Shown here: positions 54,276 to 63,283 of the stretch, in pieces | Layout: the number at the start of each line of letters is the position of its first letter | Position numbering within the stretch: position 1 is the stretch's first letter | Assembly: GCF_001999245.1 (NCBI RefSeq) | Contig: NZ_CP019630.1 | Coordinates: forward strand, 2,356,001 to 2,420,000 | Source: Roseibium algicola | GTDB lineage: Bacteria > Pseudomonadota > Alphaproteobacteria > Rhizobiales > Stappiaceae | Direction: 5' to 3' | DNA length: 64,000 bases | The notes under the pieces: model-generated | Databases searched by the model: none | What the model saw: the letters and a program-made list of their open reading frames with translations, nothing else | Told to the model about the DNA's origin: nothing | Position numbers and translations under genes: made by a program

Positions 54276-55382
54276 CTAATTGTTGCGGCGTTCAGCCTGG
54301 TTGCGGGCCTGTCTGTTTTCTCCCGGTGTGCTGCCGCTCCTGCCCGGTGAATCGCTGCTCTGGCCGGGTGCGTTTGCACTGTTTCCGCGAGAGCCGCCGG
54401 AAAATCTTTCTCCCGCGTTGCCGACAGCATTGCCGTTGCCCGGATTGTTGGGAACGCCAGCGCTCGCAGGCGCACCGCCAGATTGTGTCGCCGGTTCTGG
54501 CGAACTGGAAACGGAATTGCTCGGCTCTGAGCTATTCGAACCTGGGCTGTTCGGCTCGGGGCTGTTCGGCTCGGGGCTGTTCGGCTCCGGGCTGTTCGGC
54601 TCCGGGCTCCTCCGCTCGGGGCTGTTCAGGTTCTCGGTTGGTTGTCGTGGACTGAAGAGGGCGCGGAAAATGTTTCTGGGTTGCTGCTCGGGAACCCGAT
54701 CGGGTGCCAGCCTCGCATTTTTCACGGTGCATCCAAACCCGCGCTGCCTGAACTGTCTGTTCAGGTTCGACTCATTTACGAGTAGCGGAAAGAGTGACTT
54801 CGACCGATTTCTGAGCGAATCCGAATTCAGCCGATCCTTTTTCACGCCGCGCCGACCGATAAGGACATAGTCGCACCGGTTTCTGACCAACTGGCAGCGC
54901 CCGCTCCTGTCGCATGCGTTGATCGCACCGCGCAACAGGGCGACATTGGTTCCCTGAGGCGTGATTGTCACATCGAAAGCCGTGCCCCGCACGCCGATCG
55001 TGCCATTCGGCGTCCGGATGCTGTAGGCGGAAGACTTGCTGCGCCCGCTGATGAAGCGGAAGGCGCCGCGCGTTGCACTAACAGTAAGCTTGCTAACAGT
55101 CTGACCCGTGATCACGAAGTCATCGATCTTCACATCCGCATTGGGACCGACAACAATCTTGGTGCCGTCGATCAGCCGGATCTGTGCGTTTCCGCTGGAA
55201 TTGGCACGCAACCGGTCGTCCCTGAAAATGGATGTGTTTGATGCCAAGATGCGGGGGTCACCTCCCCCCGTCGCTTTGACGGTCTTTCTTGCATCAACGG
55301 TTATGCCAACCTTGTCGGCCAAGGACACCGACGAATAAAAGATGGATAACGATAAAACTATTAAAACCGGGGCAAACCTCAT
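54276..55382 (-). CDS. FecR-domain secreted protein with SPEPN repeats
   Basis: A 368-residue exported protein. It has a signal peptide (APVLIVLSLSIFYSSVSLA), then a FecR domain of about residues 30-165 (RAFRFISGRSKS-like, YSIRTPNGTIGVRGTAFDVT). A central region rich in Arg and Asn follows, then low-complexity sequence with at least four SPEPN units and a Ser/Gly/Asn/Pro-rich C-terminus without order-promoting residues. ATG 55382 is preferred to GTG 55391 because GGGAG lies just before it. It is divergent from a CHASE2 adenylate cyclase, a pairing seen in other bacteria. The DNA encoding the repeats is a 15-bp minisatellite, so length may vary between strains. Confidence 0.85.
   Translation of the reverse strand: MRFAPVLIVLSLSIFYSSVSLADKVGITVDARKTVKATGGGDPRILASNTSIFRDDRLRANSSGNAQIRLIDGTKIVVGPNADVKIDDFVITGQTVSKLTVSATRGAFRFISGRSKSSAYSIRTPNGTIGVRGTAFDVTITPQGTNVALLRGAINACDRSGRCQLVRNRCDYVLIGRRGVKKDRLNSDSLRNRSKSLFPLLVNESNLNRQFRQRGFGCTVKNARLAPDRVPEQQPRNIFRALFSPRQPTENLNSPERRSPEPNSPEPNSPEPNSPEPNSPGSNSSEPSNSVSSSPEPATQSGGAPASAGVPNNPGNGNAVGNAGERFSGGSRGNSANAPGQSSDSPGRSGSTPGENRQARNQAERRNN
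54544..54618. repeat. 15-bp minisatellite inside the FecR-domain gene
   Basis: Five tandem units based on GGGCTGTTCGGCTCG run from 54544 to 54618: two identical, two with a final C, and one diverged. A partial sixth follows. Being a multiple of three, changes in unit number keep the reading frame. Confidence 0.85.
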
Positions 55383-55562
55383 AGCTCCCACTCCGGCCCG
55401 ACCGATGAGATCTTACCACATCGTTAACCAATAGACGAATCGTTTCCGATTTCTCAGCTCAAACCCTGTTCTTTTTGTCAAGGTCTATTTTTCACAGAAA
55501 CGCGTATTCTAGCGTAGAGTGGACACCAGACATGGGAACGGTGTCGCGGCTCCCGAACAGCT

Positions 55563-57803
55563 ATGTCGGTCAGGGGCATGTCGGTGGGAAAGACGCTTTT
55601 CAACTTGCTACGCAACAGGCACGTTTTCGTCCTGGGTCTGACGCTGATCCTCCTTTTCGGCGCCCGTGAACTACGCCTGTCCGATCCCCCGTTCATAGCG
55701 TCCCTGCGCTGGATCACCTTCGACACCTATCAGCGTTTCAAACCGAGGGAGGCTTTGGGGCAACCGATCCGGATCATCGACATCGACGAGAAGTCGATAG
55801 CGCAGCTGGGCCAATGGCCTTGGCCGCGTACGCAGATTGCCAAACTTCTGAAGCGTATCCAGAACCTGGGAGCCGCCTGCGCCGCCTTTGACATGGTGTT
55901 TTCCGAGCCCGACCGGACAGGACCGGCAGGGTTCTTGCGCGAGCTGGAAGAACGCGGTTGGCCCGGCCGCGACGAGATCAAGCCACTGCTCTCGGGAATA
56001 CCAGACAATGATGCCGTTTTCGTTCAATCAATGGCCTGGCTGCCAACGATCCTCGGGTTTTTCAACGAACCGAGATCGGCAATGGGACTGCCCGATGCCA
56101 AGGCTGCCTACGTCGTCCTCGGGGAAGATCCGACACCGCTCCTCGACCCGATCAGAGGCAGCGTGATGAGCCTGCCGCCCTATCAGGCTGTCGCGGAGGG
56201 AAGTGGTACGATTTCCCTTGGGCAGGCGGATTCCGACGGGGTGGTGCGCCAGGTTCCAATGTTCATCGCCGGCACGAACGGTGAAATATATCCGGCCCTT
56301 GCACTTGAGACGCTTCGTGTCGCACTTGGCGACAAGACCTTTGTTCTCAAGACTTCGGAAGCGAGCGGCGAGTTCAGTGCAGGAACACTCGCCATGACCG
56401 AATTCAAGGTTGGAGAGTTTCAGGTTCCGGTCACGGCCAATGGCCATCTGCTGATCTATTATTCGCGCAATGACCCGTCTCTCTATCTTTCTGCGCGGGA
56501 TCTTCTGAACCTGTCGGACGAGGAGCTGGCCCCCCTGATCGAGGGCCACATCATCCTCTTCGGATCGTCGGCCGCCGGATTGCGAGACATCAGGCTCACG
56601 GCTCTCGGCGAGAGCGTTCCGGGTGTTTTCATGCATCATCAGATCATTGATCAGATCCTGTCGAATACGTTTCTCAACCGTCCCGACTGGGCGACCGGAG
56701 CCGAAATCGCGGCGCTGTTCATCGTGACACTCATCATCGGCGCCATTTTGCCGTCAACGGGCGCGATTCCATCGGCTGCCGTTGGCGCCGTCCTGAGCGC
56801 GGCAGTTAGCGGCGGAAGCTGGTTTGCCTTTTCCAGCTATGGCCTCCTTCTGGATCCGGTCTTCCCCATGCTGGTTTCAGGGCTTATTTTTCTTCTGACC
56901 ACAATCTTGATGTTTGCCTTCGCGGAGCGGGAAAAGCGGTTTGTCCGAAGGGCGTTCCAGCGCTATCTCGCACCGGATTTGCTCAGAAAGCTGGAGGAGC
57001 AGCCTCACACGCTGCGTCTCGGCGGCGAAATCCGCGACATGACGATGATGTTCATGGACGTGAGGGGGTTTACGCCGATATCCGAGAAACTGCCTCCCGA
57101 AGAGGTGGTCGCATTCCTGAACCGTCTGCTGTCTCCACTATCGGATTGCATCCAGAAACGGGAAGGCGCAATCGACAAATATATTGGCGATTCAATCATG
57201 GCGTTCTGGAACGCGCCGCTTGACGTTGCCGATCATCCGGTCAAGGCCGCCCATGCTGCGCTGGACATGATAAAAATCGTCAAGGAACTCAACGACCGGG
57301 ATGCCTTCGGCTTCAAGTCCGGCCCCCATAAGTTGGGCGACATTCGCATTGGCATCGGTCTGAACAGCGGACCTGGTTGCGTTGGCAACATGGGCTCGAG
57401 TTCGCGGTTCAACTACTCGGTCATCGGTGACGCCGTCAACGTTGCTTCCAGAGTCGAGACAGCCTGCAAGCAGGTCGGCTGGCCTATTTTGCTGACGCAA
57501 CCAACTGCCACCGCGTGCAAGGCCATGGCACTTCTGGAAGCAGGGTCGATTACACTCAAAGGCAAGGCTCAGCCGGCAACTCTCTACGCGCTTGTCGGCG
57601 ATGAGACACTTGCCCGAACGAAAGAGTGGCAGGCATTGGAAAGGCGGCACAGGGAACTTATCGAAGGGCGCACGCGCGTCGCCAGTCGCGCAGAGATCGA
57701 ACGCCTTGTGAACGCCTGCCTCGCGGTGGCTCCGGTCGACTTGAGCGCCTTCTACGACAGTTTCATGCCGTCACCCATCATCGAGGAACTTGCCGGGGAG
57801 TAA
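55563..57803 (+). CDS. CHASE2-domain class III adenylate cyclase
   Basis: A 746-residue membrane cyclase. An N-terminal helix leads to a periplasmic CHASE2 sensor of about 330 residues, then three clustered membrane helices (about 375-455) and the catalytic domain. Metal-binding Asp499 (FMDVRGFT) and Asp543 (IGDSIMAF), purine-selecting Lys539 and Asp623 (VIGDAVN), and transition-state Asn626 and Arg630 are all present, so it should make cAMP and not cGMP. The start is uncertain between ATG 55563 and 55578; neither has a strong ribosome site. It faces the FecR gene across a 180-base gap. Confidence 0.93.
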   Translation: MSVRGMSVGKTLFNLLRNRHVFVLGLTLILLFGARELRLSDPPFIASLRWITFDTYQRFKPREALGQPIRIIDIDEKSIAQLGQWPWPRTQIAKLLKRIQNLGAACAAFDMVFSEPDRTGPAGFLRELEERGWPGRDEIKPLLSGIPDNDAVFVQSMAWLPTILGFFNEPRSAMGLPDAKAAYVVLGEDPTPLLDPIRGSVMSLPPYQAVAEGSGTISLGQADSDGVVRQVPMFIAGTNGEIYPALALETLRVALGDKTFVLKTSEASGEFSAGTLAMTEFKVGEFQVPVTANGHLLIYYSRNDPSLYLSARDLLNLSDEELAPLIEGHIILFGSSAAGLRDIRLTALGESVPGVFMHHQIIDQILSNTFLNRPDWATGAEIAALFIVTLIIGAILPSTGAIPSAAVGAVLSAAVSGGSWFAFSSYGLLLDPVFPMLVSGLIFLLTTILMFAFAEREKRFVRRAFQRYLAPDLLRKLEEQPHTLRLGGEIRDMTMMFMDVRGFTPISEKLPPEEVVAFLNRLLSPLSDCIQKREGAIDKYIGDSIMAFWNAPLDVADHPVKAAHAALDMIKIVKELNDRDAFGFKSGPHKLGDIRIGIGLNSGPGCVGNMGSSSRFNYSVIGDAVNVASRVETACKQVGWPILLTQPTATACKAMALLEAGSITLKGKAQPATLYALVGDETLARTKEWQALERRHRELIEGRTRVASRAEIERLVNACLAVAPVDLSAFYDSFMPSPIIEELAGE

Positions 57804-57818
57804 CGCCTGCAGTGCATT

Positions 57819-57837
57819 CTCGCAGGATGCATGCGAG
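57819..57837. terminator. Weak hairpin between convergent genes
   Basis: CTCGCA (57819-57824) and TGCGAG (57832-57837) can pair around GGATGCA, between the cyclase stop and the ABC ATPase stop. The stem is short and lacks a T-run. Confidence 0.3.
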
Positions 57838-57875
57838 GTAAAGCGCCGCCAGCCCCACGCTCGGTTCCTACGGCT

Positions 57876-59654
57876 TCAGGCGACAGCCACCAGATGCCGG
57901 TCGCCGACATCATGGTAACGGACCCGCTCGACCGATTGCCCAAGCGGCAGTACCGGTGAGGGGATTTCGCCCGTCGGCACATCGAAAACGGTGCGCCGGC
58001 GCTTGGGATCAGGGATCGGCACGGCCTTCAACAGTCGCTTGGTATAGTCGTGTTGCGGGTTTTCGAACACCTGACGGCGTGTTCCCATCTCCACGATCTG
58101 GCCGAGATACATGACCGCGATCCGATGCGAGACCTGCTCGACGACCGCCATGTCGTGGGAAATGAACAGGTACGAGAGGCCGAGATCCTCCTGCAGTTCC
58201 TGCAGAAGATCCAGAACACGGGCCTGCACCGAAACATCGAGCGCCGAGACGCTTTCATCCGCGACAATGACCTTGGGCGAAAGCGCCAGTGCGCGGGCAA
58301 TACAGATGCGCTGGCGCTGGCCACCGGAGAATTCGTGGGGATGCCGGGTGATCACATCGGCCGGAAGGCCGACCCGGTCGAACAGCGATGCCACCTTGTC
58401 CTTCAGGTCCTTGCCCCGCGCCAGACCGTGGATCACCAGCGGTTCGCCGACGATTTCGCCGACGGTCATGCGTGGGTCGAGGGAGGCATAGGGATCCTGA
58501 AAGATCATCTGCATGTCGCGCCTGCGGCGCTGTTCCTGTGCGCTGCCGATGCCGACATGCTGGCCGGCGACCCGGATGCTCCCTTCCCAGGGCACCAGGT
58601 TCATGAGCGCCTTGCCGATGGTGGACTTGCCGCAGCCGCTCTCTCCGACGAGGCCCAGGGTTTCGCCGGGTGCCAGCGTGAAAGAAACGCCTTCGACCGC
58701 ATGAACACGGGATGTCACCCGATTGAGCAGGCCGCCATGCAGGTCGAAGCGGACGACAAGGTCTTCCACCTCGAGGACCGGTGCTTCGGGCTGGTCCTTT
58801 TTCCGGGCCGCACTGTCGACACCGGTCATGGCGCCAAGCTTGGGTACGGCCTCCAGAAGGTGCCGTGTGTAACTGTCCGCCGGACGTTCGAACACGTCTG
58901 ACGCCGTGCCGCTTTCCACGATGTTGCCGTGGTTCATGACGATCACCCGGTCGGCCATTTCGGCAACGACACCCATGTCGTGGGTGATCATGATCACCGC
59001 CGTGCCGAAATCGCGCTGCAAGTCGCGGATCAGCTGCAGGATCTGTGCCTGGATCGTCACGTCGAGCGCCGTCGTCGGCTCATCGGCAATCAGCACCTTC
59101 GGATTGCAGGCCAGCGCCATGGCGATCATCACCCGCTGGCGCATGCCGCCGGAAAGCTCGTGCGGATATTGTTTCAGCCGCCGTGCCGGTTCCGACAGAC
59201 GTACCGATTCCAGCATTGCCAGTGCGCGCTTGTTGGCTTCACTACCCGAGACATCCTGATGTGCCAGAATCGCCTCACGCAACTGGCGACCAACCGTCAG
59301 CACGGGATTGAGCGAGGTCATCGGCTCCTGGAAGATCATGGCAATGTCGCCGCCGCGAATGCGGCGCATGGCGTCCTCGGGAAGCTTGATCAGGTCCTTG
59401 CCCTGAAACAGCACCTCGCCGCCGGAGACCCGGGCCATCGGCTCCGGCAGAAGTCCCATGATGGAAAGAGCCGTGATCGACTTTCCGGATCCGGATTCGC
59501 CCGCGATACAAAGGGTTTCACCGCGCTTCAGATCAAACGACAGGCCCTTGACCACGGTCTTGCGGCCGGAAGGCGTCGCGACGTCCGTGCGCAGATCTCT
59601 TACGGAAAGAACGACGTCTTCGGCAACGGCTACATGGTCTGGCTGGCTGGACAT
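57876..59654 (-). CDS. Peptide-type ABC transporter ATP-binding protein, fused DppD-DppF
   Basis: A 592-residue protein with two complete ATPase domains, equivalent to DppD and DppF joined. The first has [24 protein letters not shown] and [11 protein letters not shown]; the second has [24 protein letters not shown] and [11 protein letters not shown]. Both H-loop histidines (MITHDMG, FISHDMA) are present. Each half ends in the oligopeptide-transporter C-terminal segment. Last gene of the operon; it powers the two permeases encoded from 64000 to 62361. Confidence 0.94.
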   Translation of the reverse strand: MSSQPDHVAVAEDVVLSVRDLRTDVATPSGRKTVVKGLSFDLKRGETLCIAGESGSGKSITALSIMGLLPEPMARVSGGEVLFQGKDLIKLPEDAMRRIRGGDIAMIFQEPMTSLNPVLTVGRQLREAILAHQDVSGSEANKRALAMLESVRLSEPARRLKQYPHELSGGMRQRVMIAMALACNPKVLIADEPTTALDVTIQAQILQLIRDLQRDFGTAVIMITHDMGVVAEMADRVIVMNHGNIVESGTASDVFERPADSYTRHLLEAVPKLGAMTGVDSAARKKDQPEAPVLEVEDLVVRFDLHGGLLNRVTSRVHAVEGVSFTLAPGETLGLVGESGCGKSTIGKALMNLVPWEGSIRVAGQHVGIGSAQEQRRRRDMQMIFQDPYASLDPRMTVGEIVGEPLVIHGLARGKDLKDKVASLFDRVGLPADVITRHPHEFSGGQRQRICIARALALSPKVIVADESVSALDVSVQARVLDLLQELQEDLGLSYLFISHDMAVVEQVSHRIAVMYLGQIVEMGTRRQVFENPQHDYTKRLLKAVPIPDPKRRRTVFDVPTGEIPSPVLPLGQSVERVRYHDVGDRHLVAVA

Positions 59655-59720
59655 CCGGACGCCCTGGTCTTTCTTGAACTCTGGAAAACGGGCGGCGGCG
59701 GTGACCGCCGCCCGGCTGCG

Positions 59721-60671
59721 TTACTGAAGCACGACTTTCGGGAAGTAGAACGAGACCACCCAGTTGGGCATGTCCACGATTTCCGAAATCCGGAGATCGC
59801 CGCAGACCGAACACAGCATGTAGGCATCGACCGCGCTGTAGCCGTGACGGGCACACAGGAGGTCGATCATGTTGGAAACGGCTGCCTGGGCGCCTTCGAA
59901 GAGATCACTGCCGATACCGGTGGTGACCTCGTAGCCCATCTCGTCGAGATGGCGGGTCACCGGGCCCGGGGTTTCGAACCGTGGCATCTTGAGATTGGCT
60001 CCCTTGATCAGGTCCAGCTCGACCACCGTGTTCATCGGGCTTTCGATAGCGGTTCCGCAGACCTCGCCATCGCCCTGCGCCGCGTGGGTGTCGCCGATGG
60101 AGAACAGGGCTCCGGCAACTTCCACCGGCAGGTAGAGCGTTGTTCCGGCGGCAAGGTCGCGGATATCAAGATTGCCACCGACCCGCCGGGGCGGAACGAT
60201 GGAATGAAGACCTGCTTCCGCCGGAGCGACACCGATGGTACCGGCAAACGGCTTCAACGGCACCTTGCCAAACGGGGCAAACGCCGAGGTTCCCAGCTTG
60301 TCCTTGTCATAGGACCAGATATGCAGGGCCGGATCCTTGAACTGGTCCGCCAGCAAACCGAAACCCGGAATGTTGGCGGTCCAGCCGAAGCCGGAGGGTT
60401 TGAACTCGTGGATCTTGACCACCAGCGCATCGCCCGGCTCGGCCCCATCCACATAGATGGGGCCATTGACCGGATTGATCTTGCCGAAATCCAGCGTCGA
60501 AACATCCGCGACAGTGCTTTCGGGCGTGAGCTGCCCGGCCGAACTGTCGAGACATTCGAATTCCAGCACCGTGCCCGGTGCCACCGTTTCGGCCGGGGCA
60601 TTGGAGTTGTCCCAACCGAAGTGGTGCTGTGCCGCGTGGATCGTGTAAGCGGCCTTGCAGTTACTGCACAT
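59721..60671 (-). CDS. Acetamidase/formamidase family protein
   Basis: A 316-residue hydrolase of the FmdA/AmdA family, cytoplasmic, which releases ammonia from short amides. Family blocks include HFGWDNSNAP, GDALVVKIHEF, SIGDTHAAQGDGEVCGTAIE and SAVDAYMLCSVCGDLRISE. ATG 60671 overlaps the binding-protein stop by 11 bases and gives the normal length; the frame to 60740 extends into that gene. Its location between an ABC binding protein and the ATPase is unusual and suggests that the imported compound, or part of it, is an amide. Confidence 0.88.
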   Translation of the reverse strand: MCSNCKAAYTIHAAQHHFGWDNSNAPAETVAPGTVLEFECLDSSAGQLTPESTVADVSTLDFGKINPVNGPIYVDGAEPGDALVVKIHEFKPSGFGWTANIPGFGLLADQFKDPALHIWSYDKDKLGTSAFAPFGKVPLKPFAGTIGVAPAEAGLHSIVPPRRVGGNLDIRDLAAGTTLYLPVEVAGALFSIGDTHAAQGDGEVCGTAIESPMNTVVELDLIKGANLKMPRFETPGPVTRHLDEMGYEVTTGIGSDLFEGAQAAVSNMIDLLCARHGYSAVDAYMLCSVCGDLRISEIVDMPNWVVSFYFPKVVLQ

Positions 60672-62289
60672 CTTTCGCCCAAACGTAGTCGTAGTTGACG
60701 GGAATGTGGACCGGATCGACGAAGATGGCATCGGGGCCACCCAGCCGCTCGGACCGCATCGTGAATCGCTGCTCGTGGAACACCGGCGCCCAGGCCGCGT
60801 CGTCCATCACCGAGATGAAGATCTTGCGCCAGGCTTCCTCACGCTCGGCCTTCTTCGCCGGGTCGGTAATACTGTCGGCAGCAGTGGCCTGCTTGTCCAG
60901 CTCCTCGTTGCAGTACCAGGACCAGTTCCACCCGCCCTTGACCGCGCCGGCACAGCCCAGGATCGGGCCATAGAAGTTGGACGGATCCGGGAAGTCGGCG
61001 ATCCAGGCCATGCCGCCGGACCAGATCATCGGTGCCTGGTCGGGCTCGCCGCCGGCCGCGATCACGTTGGCCTGGGCCAGTGCCTTGATTTCAGCCTTGA
61101 TGCCGATTTCGGCAAGATCGGCCTGGATGGACTGGGCAATGCGCGGGTTCGGGTCGGTGTTGTAGACATAGAGTTCGGTTTCGAACCCGTCAGCCAGACC
61201 GGCCTCGGCCAGAAGCGCCTTGGCGGCTTCCGGGTCATAAGCATATCCGGTGTACTCGTTGTCATAGCCCGGCATGGTGGGCGGCAGCGGCTGGTTTGCC
61301 GGGACTGCGCGGCCGTTGATGATGCGCACGACGCGATCCTTGTTGATCGCCATGTTGACGGCCTTGCGCACTTCCAGCTTGTCGAAGGGCGGCATCTTCA
61401 CGTTCATGGTGACATAGCCGGTGTGCAGCTGGCCACCTTCGATGATCAGATCCTTGTATTGCGGGTCCTTGGTCACTTCCAGGAACTTCGCCGGGGGAAT
61501 GCCATCGCCCGGAATATCGGCTTCGCCGCGTTGCAGGCGCAGGAGCGCAACCACCGGCTCCTGGCCGACTTCAAAGGTGATTTCGTCAAGCTTGGGAACG
61601 CCAGCGCGCCAGTAGTCCTCGTTGCGCTTGAACACCAGGCGCTGGCCGAGCGTCCATTCTTCCAGCGAGAACGCACCGGTGCCGACCGGATGCTTGCCGA
61701 AGTCGGCGCCAAATTCCTCCACGGCCTCTTTCGGCACGATGGACGAGAAGTTGATGGCCATCACGTGCAGGAAGGTCGCATCCGGGCGGGACAACTCGAT
61801 CTTGACCGTATAGGGATCGACGACGGTGACACCTTCCAGGCTGGTGGCATCGCCGGCAGCCACGGCATCAAAGCCCTTGATGGAGCCGAAGAAACCGGCG
61901 CCGGGGCTCTGGGTAGCCGGATTGGTGACACGGTCGAGAGAATATTTGACGTCTTCCGCGGTCATCTCGCGGCCGTTGTGGAACTTCACGCCTTCGCGCA
62001 GCTTGAAGGTGAAGACCGTGCCGTCATCGGAAATCGTGTAGTCCTCGGCCAGATCCGTCATCAGGTTGGTGGTGCCGGGTTCATAGTCCATCAGGCCGTC
62101 GAACAGGCTCTTGATCATCGACCAGTTCTGCCAGTCGTAGCCAATTGCCGGATCAAGCGTCGAGACGTCGTCCTTGTAGGTGACGATCATCGATCCGCCC
62201 TGCTTGATGTCGTCCGCCAGAGCGGATGCCGATGTCAGGGCGGTGGCGGCGAGAAGGGCGGCAGCCCCTGCCAATACTGTCTTCTTCAT
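60661..62289 (-). CDS. Peptide/dipeptide-type ABC transporter substrate-binding protein
   Basis: A 542-residue family 5 solute-binding protein. The signal peptide ends at SALA-D, and the mature protein opens IKQGGSMIVTYKDDVSTLDPA. The family signature lies in FTFKLREGVKFHNGREMTAEDVKYSL. In-frame with normal length (DppA class). Upstream is a 71-base gap after the DppB-type permease. The substrate may be an oligopeptide or another amide compound, given the amidase gene that overlaps its end. Confidence 0.92.
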   Translation of the reverse strand: MKKTVLAGAAALLAATALTSASALADDIKQGGSMIVTYKDDVSTLDPAIGYDWQNWSMIKSLFDGLMDYEPGTTNLMTDLAEDYTISDDGTVFTFKLREGVKFHNGREMTAEDVKYSLDRVTNPATQSPGAGFFGSIKGFDAVAAGDATSLEGVTVVDPYTVKIELSRPDATFLHVMAINFSSIVPKEAVEEFGADFGKHPVGTGAFSLEEWTLGQRLVFKRNEDYWRAGVPKLDEITFEVGQEPVVALLRLQRGEADIPGDGIPPAKFLEVTKDPQYKDLIIEGGQLHTGYVTMNVKMPPFDKLEVRKAVNMAINKDRVVRIINGRAVPANQPLPPTMPGYDNEYTGYAYDPEAAKALLAEAGLADGFETELYVYNTDPNPRIAQSIQADLAEIGIKAEIKALAQANVIAAGGEPDQAPMIWSGGMAWIADFPDPSNFYGPILGCAGAVKGGWNWSWYCNEELDKQATAADSITDPAKKAEREEAWRKIFISVMDDAAWAPVFHEQRFTMRSERLGGPDAIFVDPVHIPVNYDYVWAKDVQ

Positions 62290-62360
62290 AGTCCAACCTC
62301 CGGTTCTTACGGTGATGTGCCGGGCCGCTCTGAAGGCGGTTTTCCGGCGGTTGCCGCGCG

Positions 62361-63281
62361 TCAGCGCAGCTTGATCCTCGGATCAATCAGGGGAGCGATC
62401 AGGTCGGCAAGGAAATTGCCGAGCACGATCGCGAATGCGGACACGAGCGTGACGCCCATGATGATGGGAATGTCGACCCGCTGGATGGCCTGCCAGGCGA
62501 GCTGGCCGATGCCCGGCCAGCCGAACACGCTTTCAACCACCACGATACCGCTCATGAAAAGACCGATATCGATCCCGATCATGGCGATGATCGGCAGCAA
62601 CGCGTTGGGAAGGGCGTGACCGAACAGGACCTGCCAGCGTTTCAGGCCTTTGGCGCGCGCCGTGCGGATGAAGTCCTGACGCAGCACGTCGATCATGGAC
62701 GAGCGCATCATGCGCGAATACCAGCCGGCGCCCAGGAAACCGAGGGTCAACGACGGCAGCACCATGTGCATGAAGGTGCCGTAACCGCCGATGGGGAACC
62801 ACCCGAGCTGCACCGAAAAGACGTAGAGCAGCAGGATGCCGATCACGAACTGGGGCGAGGAAACCCCGACGAAGGAAAGGACCATGAGGCTCGTATCTGT
62901 CGCCGTGTTCCGGCGCAGGGCTGCGACGAGCCCCATGGTAAGTCCGATCGCCAGTTCGCAGACGATGGCGCCGACCATGAGAAGGAGCGTTGCCGGCAGA
63001 CGCGACCAGATGAGCGCGCCCACTTCCGTCTTCTGCAGGTAGGAGCGGCCGAGATCGCCCTGCAGCAGCCCGGTCAAATAACGGAAGTACTGCTGGTAGA
63101 ACGGCAGGTTCAGACCAAGCTGTTCGCGAATGTTCTCGACCGTCTGCGCGGTGGCGCTGCGGCCGGCGATCTGGCGGGCCGGATCGGCCGGGATCAGATA
63201 GAGCAGGACGAAGGTCAGGAAGGTGATGCCGATGAGGATCAGCACGGACTGAAACACCCGGCGCAGAATATATCCACCCAT
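62361..63281 (-). CDS. Peptide-type ABC transporter permease (DppB-like)
   Basis: A 306-residue permease with the conserved start GGYILRRVFQSVLILIGITF and six helices. The inner-membrane coupling segment is FIRTARAKGLKRWQVLFGHAL. It follows the DppC-type permease by two bases. The usual order is B then C; here C precedes B. Confidence 0.93.
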   Translation of the reverse strand: MGGYILRRVFQSVLILIGITFLTFVLLYLIPADPARQIAGRSATAQTVENIREQLGLNLPFYQQYFRYLTGLLQGDLGRSYLQKTEVGALIWSRLPATLLLMVGAIVCELAIGLTMGLVAALRRNTATDTSLMVLSFVGVSSPQFVIGILLLYVFSVQLGWFPIGGYGTFMHMVLPSLTLGFLGAGWYSRMMRSSMIDVLRQDFIRTARAKGLKRWQVLFGHALPNALLPIIAMIGIDIGLFMSGIVVVESVFGWPGIGQLAWQAIQRVDIPIIMGVTLVSAFAIVLGNFLADLIAPLIDPRIKLR

Positions 63282-63283
63282 GA

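Noticed and set aside
54544..54618. Tandem repeats considered as a CRISPR array
   Set aside because: The 15-bp units are directly adjacent without spacers and encode SPEPN repeats in a FecR-domain gene.
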